Shown: piece after piece, positions 1 to 8,247 of the stretch | Layout: each line of letters opens with the position of its first letter | How positions within the stretch are numbered: position 1 is the stretch's first letter | Source: Knoellia aerolata DSM 18566 | GTDB taxonomy: Bacteria; Actinomycetota; Actinomycetes; Actinomycetales; Dermatophilaceae | Direction of reading: 5' to 3' | Assembly: GCF_000768695.1 (NCBI RefSeq) | Contig: NZ_AVPL01000003.1 | Location: 62,001 to 126,000, forward strand | DNA: 64,000 nucleotides | Program-made: the position numbers and the translations under genes | The notes under the pieces: model-generated | The model's input: only the letters and a program-made list of their open reading frames with translations | Databases searched by the model: none | What the model was told of the DNA's origin: nothing

Positions 1-52
1 TGCGCAATAAGTCGGCGGCCCCGGGTGGTGGGGCCGGGTGGGGGGGGTGGGG

Positions 53-688
53 TCAGCGGCGGCCGCCGCCGAGGAGGCCGCCGAGGACGTCGAGGATCGA
101 GCCTCCGCTGGACTGCTGGCTCTTCTGACGGGTCTGCTCCGGAGCCGGGATCTGGGTTGCCGTGCCGCCCCCGAGGGCGCCGCCGAGGACGTCCTGGAGC
201 ATCGAGTCGAGCGACCCGGGCCCGCCCTGGGTTGCCCCGCCGGTGGGCGCCGGCGCCTGCTGGGCCGTGCCGCCGCCGAGGCCGCCCCCGCCGCCCTTGA
301 GCACCTTGTTGGCGAGGTAGGACAGGACGATCGGCGCGAGGATGGGGATGAGGCGCTTGACGAGGCCGCCACCGGCGCCGCTGCCGCCGAGCGCGGAGTA
401 CACCTGGTCCTCGTTCGGGCCGAAGATGTTCGAGGCGATCTTCCGGCCGTCGCCCTCGTCGACCTGGCCGAGGTCGACCCCGCCCTCGAGGAGGTCGTCG
501 TCGTGCTGCCCGAGCGCCTCGACGATCGAGCTCGCACCGCCCGGGTCCTGGGCGTTGGCGTGGAGCCCGCCGAGCAGGGCCGGCAGCGCCGCCTGGGCGG
601 CCTGCTGCACCTCCTGCGGGTCGGCCCCGACCTGCTGCGCAAGCTGGTCGAGGGGCAGGCTCTGGAGGATGTCGTCGATCGCAGCCAT
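53..688 (-). CDS. DUF937 family protein
   Basis: A 211-residue protein of the DUF937 (YidB-like) family, whose biochemical role is not established. The N-terminal half is alanine- and glutamine-rich and helical (motif LDQLAQQVGADPQEVQQA near residues 14-31), followed by the LPALLGGLHANA segment typical of the family. A hydrophobic stretch (LIPILAPIVLSYLANKVL) lies near residues 112-130. The C-terminal third is Gly/Ala/Gln-rich low-complexity sequence ending in LLGGGRR. The ATG is preceded by an AGAGGTGG ribosome site. It is transcribed alone and points out of the left edge of the window. Family assignment is fairly secure and function is unknown. Confidence 0.75.
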   Translation of the reverse strand: MAAIDDILQSLPLDQLAQQVGADPQEVQQAAQAALPALLGGLHANAQDPGGASSIVEALGQHDDDLLEGGVDLGQVDEGDGRKIASNIFGPNEDQVYSALGGSGAGGGLVKRLIPILAPIVLSYLANKVLKGGGGGLGGGTAQQAPAPTGGATQGGPGSLDSMLQDVLGGALGGGTATQIPAPEQTRQKSQQSSGGSILDVLGGLLGGGRR

Positions 689-796
689 CGTGGGGCCACC
701 TCTCGTCGGGTCGGTGGGCCCTCGCGGCCCCCGCTGTCCTCAACGTACCCACGGTGGGCGCCGGTCGGTGGCTTACGACGGGAGGCCCGGTCGGCC

Positions 797-1966
797 TCAG
801 CCCACCGGCACCCGCACGACCCGGTCGTCACCGGGGCGCGGGTCGCCCCGGAAGGTGTTGTTCGACAGGATCCACAGGGTGCCGTCGGGGGCGGCGACCA
901 CGTCGCGCACCCGGCCGTAGCGCTCCCGGAGCAGCCTGACCGGCTCCCCCCGGCGCCGCGGACCGTCGACGCCGACCTTCCACAGCGACTCGCCGCGCAG
1001 GGCCGCGAGGTAGACGGCGCCGTCGGCACCGACCGCGATCCCGCTCGGGGACGCGTCCGACGTCGCCCACTGGGCGATGGGTGCCACGAACTCGTCGGTG
1101 CTGTCGTCGGTCCCCTCGGCCTCCGGCCAGCCGTAGTTGCCTCCGGGGGTGATGACGTTGAGCTCGTCCCACGTGTTCTGGCCGAACTCGCTCGCGTACA
1201 TCGTGCCGTCGCCGCCCCACGCGAGGCCCTGGACGTTGCGGTGCCCGAGGCTCCACACCGGGCTGGCGCCGAACGGGTTGCCGGGAGCAGCCTTCCCGTC
1301 GGCCGTCACCCGCAGGATCTTGCCGCCGAGGTTGCCGCGGTCCTGCGCGCGGTCCGGCTGGGCGGCGTCGCCCGTGCCGACGTAGAGGAAGCCGTCCGGT
1401 CCCCATGCGATCCGGCCGCCGTTGTGGTTTCCCGCCTTGGGTATGCCGGTGAGCACCGGTGTCATCCCACCGAACCCGTCGGCGTCGAGGGTCGTCCGGA
1501 CCACGCGGTTGTCGCGGTCCGCGGTGAAGTAGAGGTGCACCACCCGGTCGGTCGCGAAGGACGGGGAGACGGCGACGCCGAGGAGCCCGCCCTCCCCGCC
1601 GGCGTCGACGCCGTCGACCTCGCCGACGGTGGAGCGACGTCCCTCGGGTGTGACGCGCACGACCTCCGCGGCGTCGCGCAGGGTGACGAGGGCGTCACCA
1701 TCGGGCAGGAACGCGATGGACCACGGCACGTCGAGGCCGGTGACGACGTCCGAGGGCGAGCCTGCCGGGACCGGAGGACTCGCGGTCGGCGAGCCCGAGG
1801 CTGACCCCGAGGCCGAGGCCGAGGCTGAGGGCGAGGCCGTGGGCGTCGACGTGGCCGTGGCGGCCGACGGTGGGGGCTCCTCGTCGGACGACGCCGAGCA
1901 TGCGACGAGGGCGAACGACAGACCGAGCGCGACGAGGGCGGGCGGCGGCGGGGGACGGGACGGCAT
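797..1966 (-). CDS. PQQ-dependent sugar dehydrogenase lipoprotein
   Basis: A 389-residue exported oxidoreductase of the glucose/sorbosone dehydrogenase family, a soluble six-bladed propeller that oxidises aldose sugars with PQQ. The chosen ATG gives a lipoprotein signal peptide ending in LSFALVAC, with the lipidated cysteine near residue 23. A Ser/Ala/Thr/Pro-rich linker follows, then the propeller with family motifs such as GLDVPWSIAFLPDG, KAGNHNGGRIAWGPDGFLY and NVQGLAWGGDGTMY. An in-frame start 36 codons upstream would bury the signal peptide and is unlikely. It is divergent from the 2-hydroxyacid dehydrogenase. No PQQ biosynthesis genes are in the window, so the cofactor would have to be made elsewhere or taken up. 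Confidence 0.85.
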   Translation of the reverse strand: MPSRPPPPPALVALGLSFALVACSASSDEEPPPSAATATSTPTASPSASASASGSASGSPTASPPVPAGSPSDVVTGLDVPWSIAFLPDGDALVTLRDAAEVVRVTPEGRRSTVGEVDGVDAGGEGGLLGVAVSPSFATDRVVHLYFTADRDNRVVRTTLDADGFGGMTPVLTGIPKAGNHNGGRIAWGPDGFLYVGTGDAAQPDRAQDRGNLGGKILRVTADGKAAPGNPFGASPVWSLGHRNVQGLAWGGDGTMYASEFGQNTWDELNVITPGGNYGWPEAEGTDDSTDEFVAPIAQWATSDASPSGIAVGADGAVYLAALRGESLWKVGVDGPRRRGEPVRLLRERYGRVRDVVAAPDGTLWILSNNTFRGDPRPGDDRVVRVPVG

Positions 1967-2059
1967 ACCCGATCGTCTCCCGAAGGCAGGGCGATGGCCA
2001 TGCCGGTGGAGGAGACTCACAGGATGGCCGTCCCCGGCAGGAGCTCCGGCAGGGTCGCC

Positions 2060-2065
2060 TAGGGT
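2060..2065 (+). promoter_or_regulatory. -10 box (TAGGGT) of a leaderless-type promoter
   Basis: TAGGGT lies 7 nt before the ATG at 2073, so transcription should begin at or next to the start codon. There is no Shine-Dalgarno sequence in between. This supports the chosen start of the dehydrogenase. Confidence 0.55.
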
Positions 2066-2072
2066 CGGGGAC

Positions 2073-3002
2073 ATGCTCGTCGTCTCCTTCCCGGACCCCG
2101 CCCTTCGTGACGCCGTCGGGGAGGTTCCCGGCGTCGAGAGCGTGCTGTGGGACCCCGCGGGCGAGGCGACGCCCGACCCGCGGATCGAGGTCGTCGTCGC
2201 GCCCTACCTCGGCGCCGCCGACGCACTGGCGGCGGTGCGACAGCTGGACGGTTGCCGCCTCGTGCAGCTCCAGTCCGCCGGGTTCGACGGCGTGCTCGAG
2301 GTCGTTCCGGAGGACGTCGCCGTGGCGAACGCGGCCGGGGTCTACGACGCGGCGACCGCCGAGCTCGCGGTCGGGATGGTGATCGCATCACTGCGAGGTA
2401 TCCCCGACGCGGTGCGCTCCGGTGACGAGCGGCGGTGGGCACCGCTCGGACAGCGCCCGTCGCTCGCCGACCGGCACGTGCTCATCGTCGGGTACGGGTC
2501 GGTCGGGTCGGCGATCGCGCGACGTCTCGCCCCCTTCGAGGTGTCCCTGACCGCCGTGGCCTCGCGGGCCCGCGACGGTGACGACCTCGTCGGGCCGGTG
2601 CGCTCGGTCGACGACCTGGCGGAGCTCCTGCCGGGGCACGACGTCGTCATCGTCATCACCCCCCTCACCGCGGCGACGCGGCACCTCGTCGACGACGCCT
2701 TCCTGTCGGCGATGCCCGATGGTGCGCTCCTCGTCAACGTCTCCCGCGGCCCGGTCGCGGACACCGACGCGCTGGTGCGTCACGCGGGGCGTCTCAGGCT
2801 CGCCCTCGACGTCACCGACCCGGAGCCGCTGCCCGACGGCCACCCGCTGTGGGGCGCACCGGAGGTCCTCATCACGCCGCACGCCGGCGGCAACACGACG
2901 GCGCTCCTGCCGCGCATGTCGGCCCTGCTGCGCGGGCAGCTGTCCCGTGTGGCCGCGGGGGAGGAACCGCGTCACCTCGTCAGGGCGATTGTCAAGACCT
3001 GA
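2073..3002 (+). CDS. D-isomer-specific 2-hydroxyacid dehydrogenase
   Basis: A 309-residue NAD(P)-dependent dehydrogenase of the D-2-hydroxyacid family. The Rossmann motif VLIVGYGSVGSAIARRL falls near residues 135-151. The catalytic Arg (NVSRGPVADTDAL, about 225), Glu (TDPEPLPDGHPLW, about 250) and His (TPHAGGN, about 270) are all present, so the enzyme should be active. It is short for the family and lacks a C-terminal ACT domain, unlike SerA in this window. The substrate cannot be named; glyoxylate/hydroxypyruvate-type reductases are the nearest general class. Frame and codon use fit from ATG 2073, and the open frame upstream is divergent promoter and the antisense of the sugar dehydrogenase. 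SixA follows 31 bp downstream. Confidence 0.85.
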   Translation: MLVVSFPDPALRDAVGEVPGVESVLWDPAGEATPDPRIEVVVAPYLGAADALAAVRQLDGCRLVQLQSAGFDGVLEVVPEDVAVANAAGVYDAATAELAVGMVIASLRGIPDAVRSGDERRWAPLGQRPSLADRHVLIVGYGSVGSAIARRLAPFEVSLTAVASRARDGDDLVGPVRSVDDLAELLPGHDVVIVITPLTAATRHLVDDAFLSAMPDGALLVNVSRGPVADTDALVRHAGRLRLALDVTDPEPLPDGHPLWGAPEVLITPHAGGNTTALLPRMSALLRGQLSRVAAGEEPRHLVRAIVKT

Positions 3003-3033
3003 CAACGGGACCCGGCAGGGGCAAGATCAAGCC

Positions 3034-3564
3034 ATGACCGTTGCTGCTGAGGACCGGACGCTCGTGCTCGTGCGCCATGCCAAGGCCGAGCAGGGCGGGA
3101 CCGAGGCGGACCACGATCGGGAGCTGACCCCGCGGGGTCACCGTGACGCCCGGGCCGCGGGGACGTGGTTGACCGCGCACGGCATCGGCGTGGACGAGGT
3201 GCTCTGCTCGACGGCGGCCCGGGCGCAGCAGACCTGCGAGGACGTGTGGAGCGCGGGCTGCTCCGAGGCCGACATCCACCACGACCACCGGATCTACAAC
3301 GCCTCTGCCGAGCGACTGCTCGACATCGCCCGTGAGGCCGACTCCGACGCGAACGTCGTCATGGTCGTCGGGCACGCACCGGGCATTCCCGCCCTCGCCT
3401 CGATGCTCGCGGAGGGGGACGGCAGCGAGCAGGCGCACGACCTCATGAGCCAGGGCTTCCCGACGGCGGGGGTGGCGGTGCTGCGCTTCTCGGGCCACTG
3501 GAGCGACCTCGCGCCCGGGGTGGCCCGGCTCGACCGCTTCCACGTCGCCCGCGCGGACGGCTGA
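3034..3564 (+). CDS. sixA: SixA-like phosphohistidine phosphatase
   Basis: A 176-residue histidine phosphatase superfamily protein of the SixA type. The catalytic RHA signature (LVLVRHAKAEQ) has its phospho-accepting His near residue 15, and the second active-site His lies in MVVGHAPGIPAL near residue 114. Length and motif order match SixA/phosphoglycerate-mutase-like proteins, which remove phosphate from phosphohistidine in E. coli. The actinobacterial substrate is not known. It probably shares a transcript with the dehydrogenase just upstream and is convergent with the MarR gene. Confidence 0.8.
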   Translation: MTVAAEDRTLVLVRHAKAEQGGTEADHDRELTPRGHRDARAAGTWLTAHGIGVDEVLCSTAARAQQTCEDVWSAGCSEADIHHDHRIYNASAERLLDIAREADSDANVVMVVGHAPGIPALASMLAEGDGSEQAHDLMSQGFPTAGVAVLRFSGHWSDLAPGVARLDRFHVARADG

Positions 3565-3599
3565 CGTCGCGTGAGCGCGTGTGACGTCGCGGGACCCGC

Positions 3600-4115
3600 T
3601 CAGGTGACCGCGCGCATCGCCTCGATGGCGCCACGCAGGTAGCGCTCGACGACCACCCGCCCGTCGTCGTCGAGCGAGCCGTCGACCTCGGCCAGCTTGG
3701 CGAACATCGGCGCGAGCAGCGTGAACACCTCGCGGCGACCCGACTCCGTGACGACGACCTCGGTGCGGCGTCCGTCGGCGGCGTGGGGTCGACGCTCGGC
3801 GTGGCCGCGGGCGACGAGCCGGTCCACGACCCCCGAGGAGGCCGCGGACGTCACCCCGAGCGCCTTGGCGAGCTCGACCGGTCCCATGGGGGAGGCGACG
3901 AGGTGGCGCAGGGAGTGCAGCTCGGAGACCGAGAGCCCCGCCTTGCGGGCCACGTCGTGCGGCACCTGCGCCGCGAGGTCGACGAGCTCCTGGAGGGCGT
4001 CCAGCGACGAGGACTGCCGGTAGGCCGGGACGACGGAGGTCACCGTCGTCGGCTCCACCTCGGGTCGCGAGGCAGGGTTTGCATCGGGCGGCCGGGATTC
4101 CGTAATATCACTCAC
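3600..4115 (-). CDS. MarR-family transcriptional regulator
   Basis: A 171-residue MarR-type winged-helix regulator. After a roughly 30-residue hydrophilic N-terminal extension come the dimerisation helix and the DNA-binding core (LSVSELHSLRHLVASPMGPVELAKALGVTSAASSGVVDRLVARGH split across residues about 62-107), with a basic wing (AERRPHAADGRRTEVVVTESG). The likely start is GTG at 4115. It is divergent from an MMPL exporter 55 bp away with inverted repeats between them, the usual layout for a MarR repressor controlling itself and an efflux pump. The ligand is unknown. Confidence 0.85.
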   Translation of the reverse strand: MSDITESRPPDANPASRPEVEPTTVTSVVPAYRQSSSLDALQELVDLAAQVPHDVARKAGLSVSELHSLRHLVASPMGPVELAKALGVTSAASSGVVDRLVARGHAERRPHAADGRRTEVVVTESGRREVFTLLAPMFAKLAEVDGSLDDDGRVVVERYLRGAIEAMRAVT

Positions 4116-4123
4116 CTACTTAG

Positions 4124-4140
4124 TCACTTGGTGAATCACC
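4124..4140. promoter_or_regulatory. Overlapping inverted repeats, candidate MarR operator
   Basis: Two overlapping dyads lie between the divergent MarR and MMPL genes: TCACTTGGTGA (4124-4134) and GGTGAATCACC (4130-4140, five-base arms around a central A). A further TCACC half-site sits at 4112-4116 across the marR start. Position and symmetry fit a shared autoregulatory operator. Binding is inferred. Confidence 0.5.
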
Positions 4141-4170
4141 CGTTGATGAACCCTACCAAGGAGTGCCCGC

Positions 4171-6264
4171 ATGGCCACCCTCGCTCGCCTCATCACCCGG
4201 CGGTGGGTCGCCGGGCTGCTCGCGCTCTTCGCCCTGCTCGCGGCGGGTGCCTCCATCGGTGTGGTCGGTCAGGCCGAGCTGGGCCCGACGGCCACCGCCT
4301 CGCTCCCGCTGGAGTCGGACAGCAGGGCGGCAGCCGAGCTGAGCGCCGAGCTTCCCGAGGCCGAGGGCTCCGCGGCGCTCGTGCTCTACAGCAGCGACGA
4401 GGCCCTGAGCGCGGACGCGCTCGCGTTCGTCCAGGAGCGCGCGCGCACGCTGCCGGGGGCGACCGGCGCGCCGGCGGTCGTCGCCGAGGACGGCACCGCG
4501 GCAACGGTGTTCGTGCCGGTCGTCGCCAACGACGCCACCCAGACCGCGGACGTCGTGGCCGAGCTGCGGACGGCCGCCAAGGCCGATCTGCCCGACGGAC
4601 TGGCCGCCCAGGTCACCGGGCCGGCCGCGATCCAGGCCGACCTCGCCGCGGTGTTCGACGGCGCCAACTTCCGGCTCCTCGGGGCCACGGCGGGTGTCGT
4701 CGCCCTCCTCCTCATCATCACCTATCGCAGCCCGGTGCTCTGGCTCGTCCCGCTCACCGTTGTCGGCGTGGCCGACCAGCTCGCGGCCGTGCTCGCCACC
4801 CGGACCCTCGCCGCGTTCGACGTCCAGTGGGACGAGTCGACGATCGGCATCCTCTCGGTGCTCGTCTTCGGTGCCGGGACCGACTACGCGCTCTTGCTCA
4901 TCTCGCGCTACCGCGACGAGCTCCGCGTGCACGCCGACCGCCGCGCGGCGATGGCCAAGGCGCTCACGCGCACGGCCGAGGCCGTCCTCTCCAGTGCCTC
5001 CACCGTCGTCATCGGCCTGCTCACCCTGCTCCTGTCCGCCTTCCCGACGACCCGAGGGCTCGGGCTCGCCTGCGCGGTCGGTGTCGTCGTCGCCGCCGCC
5101 TTCGTGCTCATCGTGCTGCCGGCCGCCCTCGTCGTCTCCGGTCGGTGGATCTTCTGGCCCAAGGTGCCCCTCGAGGGTCAGCCCAGCCTGGCCGACTCGA
5201 AGTCCCTGTGGCGGCGGATCGGCGACACGGTCGCCCGGCGTCCGGCCGTCTTCGCGACGGTCACCGTCGCGCTGCTCGCCCTCGCGGCGACCGGCATGAC
5301 CCAGATCCGCACCGGGCTCGACGGCGCGGACCAGTTCCTCCAGAAGCCCGAGGCGATCTCCGCCGGGGAGCGCCTGGCGCAGTCGTTCCCCGCTGGGTCG
5401 GCCGACCCCACGACCGTCGTCTCGCGCGGCACCGACCCGGCCGCCCTCGCCTCCACCGTGTCCGCCGTCGACGGGGTCTCCTCGACCCGAGAGGTGGCGA
5501 GCGCCGGCGGCGTGAGCGAGATCCAGGCCGTCCTCGACGCAGAGCCGGGCTCCGACGCGGCCGCGGCCGCCGTGACGGCGATCCGCGCCGCGGTCGCCGA
5601 CACCCCCGACACCCACGTCGGTGGGACGGAGGCCGAGGCGCTCGACGCGGCCGAGGCGTCCAACCGCGACCGGTTCCTCATCTTCCCGCTGATCCTCGGG
5701 CTCGTCCTGCTCGCCCTCGGGCTGCTGCTCCGGTCGGTGGTCGCGCCGCTCATCCTCGTCTCGACCGTCGTCGCGACCTACCTGTCGAGCCTGGGCCTCT
5801 CGTGGGTGCTGTTCACCCAGGTGCTCGGCTTCGACCGGCTCGACGACGGGGTGCCCCTGCTGGCCTTCGTGTTCCTCGTGGCGCTGGGTGTGGACTACAA
5901 CATCTTCCTCGTGACCCGGGCCGCCGAGGAGGCCCGAGGACACGGCGCCAGGGAGGGCATGCTCCGGGCGCTCTCGGCCACCGGTGGCGTCATCACGAGC
6001 GCCGGCATCCTGCTCGCCGCGGTGTTCGCGGTGCTCGGCGTGCTCCCGCTCGTCGTCCTCGCCCAGCTCGGGGTCATCATCTGCATCGGTGTCCTCCTCG
6101 ACACCCTCGTCGTGCGCACCGTCCTCGTGCCGGCCATCGCGCTCGTCCTCGGCGACCGCTTCTGGTGGCCGCGTCGCGTCGGTGGAGCCGACCGGTCGGA
6201 TCGCTCCGCCCGGGGCACGGCCGATCCGGAGCCGGAGCCGGAGCTGGTCGCGGCCGGGAGATGA
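4171..6264 (+). CDS. MMPL/RND-family exporter
   Basis: A 697-residue integral membrane transporter of the MMPL family, proton-driven exporters of lipids or drugs. It shows the two-fold RND design: one N-terminal TM helix (residues 9-30), a large exported loop, then five helices around residues 170-330 with motif GTDYALLLISRYRDEL (about 234). This is repeated as TM helix (390-ish of the second half), loop and five helices with GVDYNIFLVTRAAEEAR (about 572). The ATG has an AAGGAG site. It lacks the long C-terminal domain of mycobacterial MmpL3. Control by the adjacent MarR is likely; substrate unknown. ilvD starts 43 bp downstream from its own promoter. Confidence 0.85.
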   Translation: MATLARLITRRWVAGLLALFALLAAGASIGVVGQAELGPTATASLPLESDSRAAAELSAELPEAEGSAALVLYSSDEALSADALAFVQERARTLPGATGAPAVVAEDGTAATVFVPVVANDATQTADVVAELRTAAKADLPDGLAAQVTGPAAIQADLAAVFDGANFRLLGATAGVVALLLIITYRSPVLWLVPLTVVGVADQLAAVLATRTLAAFDVQWDESTIGILSVLVFGAGTDYALLLISRYRDELRVHADRRAAMAKALTRTAEAVLSSASTVVIGLLTLLLSAFPTTRGLGLACAVGVVVAAAFVLIVLPAALVVSGRWIFWPKVPLEGQPSLADSKSLWRRIGDTVARRPAVFATVTVALLALAATGMTQIRTGLDGADQFLQKPEAISAGERLAQSFPAGSADPTTVVSRGTDPAALASTVSAVDGVSSTREVASAGGVSEIQAVLDAEPGSDAAAAAVTAIRAAVADTPDTHVGGTEAEALDAAEASNRDRFLIFPLILGLVLLALGLLLRSVVAPLILVSTVVATYLSSLGLSWVLFTQVLGFDRLDDGVPLLAFVFLVALGVDYNIFLVTRAAEEARGHGAREGMLRALSATGGVITSAGILLAAVFAVLGVLPLVVLAQLGVIICIGVLLDTLVVRTVLVPAIALVLGDRFWWPRRVGGADRSDRSARGTADPEPEPELVAAGR

Positions 6265-6295
6265 GATCGGCGTCCCAGCCCATGGACGCCCGTCC

Positions 6296-6301
6296 TAGAG
6301 T
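6296..6301 (+). promoter_or_regulatory. -10 box (TAGAGT) of ilvD
   Basis: TAGAGT ends 6 nt before the ilvD ATG at 6308, implying a leaderless ilvD mRNA. The block CCTAGAGT plus six bases plus ATGAGCGA is nearly identical before leuB (20982 onward). Confidence 0.6.
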
Positions 6302-6307
6302 TGGCGC

Positions 6308-8014
6308 ATGAGCGACACCCCCGACATCGACATCAAGCCCCGCAGCCGCGACGTCACCGACGGCCTCGAGAAGACCGCGGCCCGGGGCATGCTGCGAGCC
6401 GTCGGGATGGGCGACGACGACTGGGTCAAGCCGCAGATCGGCGTGGCCAGCTCGTGGAACGAGATCACCCCCTGCAACCTCTCGCTCGACCGACTGGCCA
6501 AGGCGGTCAAGGACGGCGTGCACGCCGGGGGCGGCTACCCCCTCGAGTTCGGCACCATCTCGGTCTCCGACGGCATCTCGATGGGTCACGAGGGCATGCA
6601 CTTCTCGCTCGTCTCGCGCGAGATCATCGCCGACTCGGTGGAGACGGTGATGAACGCCGAGCGCCTCGACGGCTCCGTGCTCCTCGCGGGGTGCGACAAG
6701 AGCCTGCCCGGGATGCTCATGGCCGCGGCCCGCCTCGACCTCGCCTCCGTGTTCCTGTATGCCGGCACGATCCTTCCCGGGATCGCCAAGCTCTCCGACG
6801 GCTCCGAGCGAACCGTGACGATCATCGACGCGTTCGAGGCCGTGGGCGCGTGCGCCGCCGGGAAGATGTCGCGCGAGGACGTCGACGCCATCGAGCGCGC
6901 GATCTGTCCGGGCGAGGGTGCCTGCGGCGGGATGTACACCGCCAACACGATGGCCTCGGTCGCCGAGGCGATGGGCATGTCACTGCCCGGCTCCGCCGCG
7001 CCCCCCGCCACCGACCGTCGCCGCGACGGCTTCGCCCGCAAGTCGGGTGAGGCCGTGGTCGAGCTCCTGCGCCGCGGCATCACCGCCCGCCAGATCATGA
7101 CCAAGCAGGCGTTCGAGAACGCCATCGCCGTCGTCATGGCCTTCGGTGGCTCGACCAACGCCGTGCTCCACCTCCTCGCGATCGCCCACGAGGCGGAGGT
7201 CGACCTCACGATCGGCGACTTCCAGCGGATCGGGGCGCGGGTGCCGCACCTCGCCGACGTCAAGCCGTTCGGGCAGTTCGTCATGACCGACATCGACCGG
7301 GTCGGCGGCGTGCCCGTCGTCATGAAGGCGCTCCTCGACGCCGACCTCATCCACGGCGACTGCCTCACGGTCACCGGCCGCACCGTCGCCGAGAACCTCG
7401 CCGACATCCGCCCGCCGGACCCCGACGGCCACGTCGTGCGCGCCATGTCCGAGCCGATCCACAGGACCGGTGGGCTGACGATCCTCCAGGGTTCGCTCGC
7501 CCCCGAGGGCGCCGTCGTGAAGTCGGCCGGCTTCGACACCGACGTCTTCGAGGGCACCGCCCGCGTCTTCGACGGCGAGCGCGCCGCGATGGACGCCGTC
7601 GAGCAGGGGCATCTCCAGCCGCAGGACGTCGTCGTCATCCGCTACGAGGGTCCGAAGGGTGGGCCCGGCATGCGCGAGATGCTCGCGGTCACCGGTGCCA
7701 TCAAGGGTGCGGGTCTCGGCAAGGAGGTCCTGCTCCTCACGGACGGCCGCTTCTCCGGTGGCACCACCGGCCTGTGCGTGGGCCACGTCGCGCCCGAGGC
7801 GGTCGACGAGGGCCCCATCGCCTTCGTCCGTGACGGGGACGGCATACGCCTCGACGTCGCCAACGGCACGCTGGACCTCCTCGTCGAGGACGCCGAGCTG
7901 GACCGGCGTCGCGCCGAGGGCGTCACCCACCCCGAGCCGAAGTACACGAGGGGCGTCCTCGCCAAGTACCGCAAGCTCGTCGGGTCGGCGAGCAAGGGCG
8001 CGGTCTGCGACTGA
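6308..8014 (+). CDS. ilvD: Dihydroxy-acid dehydratase
   Basis: A 568-residue IlvD, which dehydrates 2,3-dihydroxy-3-methylvalerate and 2,3-dihydroxyisovalerate to the 2-oxo acids, the third common step of Ile and Val synthesis. The Fe-S cysteines are in TPCNLSL (about residue 57), [11 protein letters not shown] (about 125) and [14 protein letters not shown] (about 197). The C-terminal [18 protein letters not shown] motif is also present. Length is normal for the family. It stands directly upstream of ilvBNC, separated by 233 bp that carry the ilvB attenuator, so it is probably expressed separately from a leaderless promoter. Cytoplasmic. Confidence 0.97.
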   Translation: MSDTPDIDIKPRSRDVTDGLEKTAARGMLRAVGMGDDDWVKPQIGVASSWNEITPCNLSLDRLAKAVKDGVHAGGGYPLEFGTISVSDGISMGHEGMHFSLVSREIIADSVETVMNAERLDGSVLLAGCDKSLPGMLMAAARLDLASVFLYAGTILPGIAKLSDGSERTVTIIDAFEAVGACAAGKMSREDVDAIERAICPGEGACGGMYTANTMASVAEAMGMSLPGSAAPPATDRRRDGFARKSGEAVVELLRRGITARQIMTKQAFENAIAVVMAFGGSTNAVLHLLAIAHEAEVDLTIGDFQRIGARVPHLADVKPFGQFVMTDIDRVGGVPVVMKALLDADLIHGDCLTVTGRTVAENLADIRPPDPDGHVVRAMSEPIHRTGGLTILQGSLAPEGAVVKSAGFDTDVFEGTARVFDGERAAMDAVEQGHLQPQDVVVIRYEGPKGGPGMREMLAVTGAIKGAGLGKEVLLLTDGRFSGGTTGLCVGHVAPEAVDEGPIAFVRDGDGIRLDVANGTLDLLVEDAELDRRRAEGVTHPEPKYTRGVLAKYRKLVGSASKGAVCD

Positions 8015-8094
8015 AAGCGCCCCGGAATGACCGGATGGTGGGATGTGGCGTCTCACACGTTGACACGGCAGGGGTGCCGGGGGAGAGTCGTCCC

Positions 8095-8139
8095 GTGGTC
8101 ACGATTCTCGTACTTCCCCCGGCGCCCGGCCCGGCCTGA
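8095..8139 (+). CDS. ilvB leader peptide (14 aa)
   Basis: A GTG-initiated frame encodes MVTILVLPPAPGPA and stops at 8137-8139. Six of its first seven residues after the start are Val, Thr, Ile, Leu, Val and Leu, the end products of the pathway plus Thr. A GGGGAGA ribosome site lies 6-12 nt upstream. It is followed by an intrinsic terminator and then ilvB. This is the classic arrangement of ribosome-mediated attenuation and matches the kind of ilvB leader known in other actinobacteria. An adjoining segment (GCCGGGGGA, 8077-8085) can pair with TCCCCCGGC inside the peptide's codons, which could hide the ribosome site. Confidence 0.8.
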   Translation: MVTILVLPPAPGPA

Positions 8140-8155
8140 GACGGTCGGCCAGGTG

Positions 8156-8197
8156 CCTCCCTCCGTCGTCCCCACCCGGGGACGGGAGGGTTTTTTT
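8156..8197 (+). terminator. ilvB attenuator terminator
   Basis: CCCTCC and GTCCCC (with a GTC bulge) pair with GGGGAC and GGGAGGG around an ACCC loop, followed at once by seven T residues (8191-8197). It lies 16 nt after the leader-peptide stop and 50 nt before ilvB. It should end transcription unless the ribosome stalls in the leader. Confidence 0.8.
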
Positions 8198-8247
8198 GTG
8201 GCCACGAACAACCGCGACACCCATGACGACGCAGAGATGGTGACGAC

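Noticed and set aside
1629-2072. N-terminal extension of the 2-hydroxyacid dehydrogenase
   Set aside because: The upstream in-frame sequence is antisense to the sugar dehydrogenase and its promoter, while a -10 box 7 nt before ATG 2073 supports the shorter start.
8060-8065. TTGACA as -35 box of the ilvB promoter
   Set aside because: No acceptable -10 box lies 16-19 bp downstream; the sequence there is G-rich and holds the leader ribosome site. The true promoter was not located.
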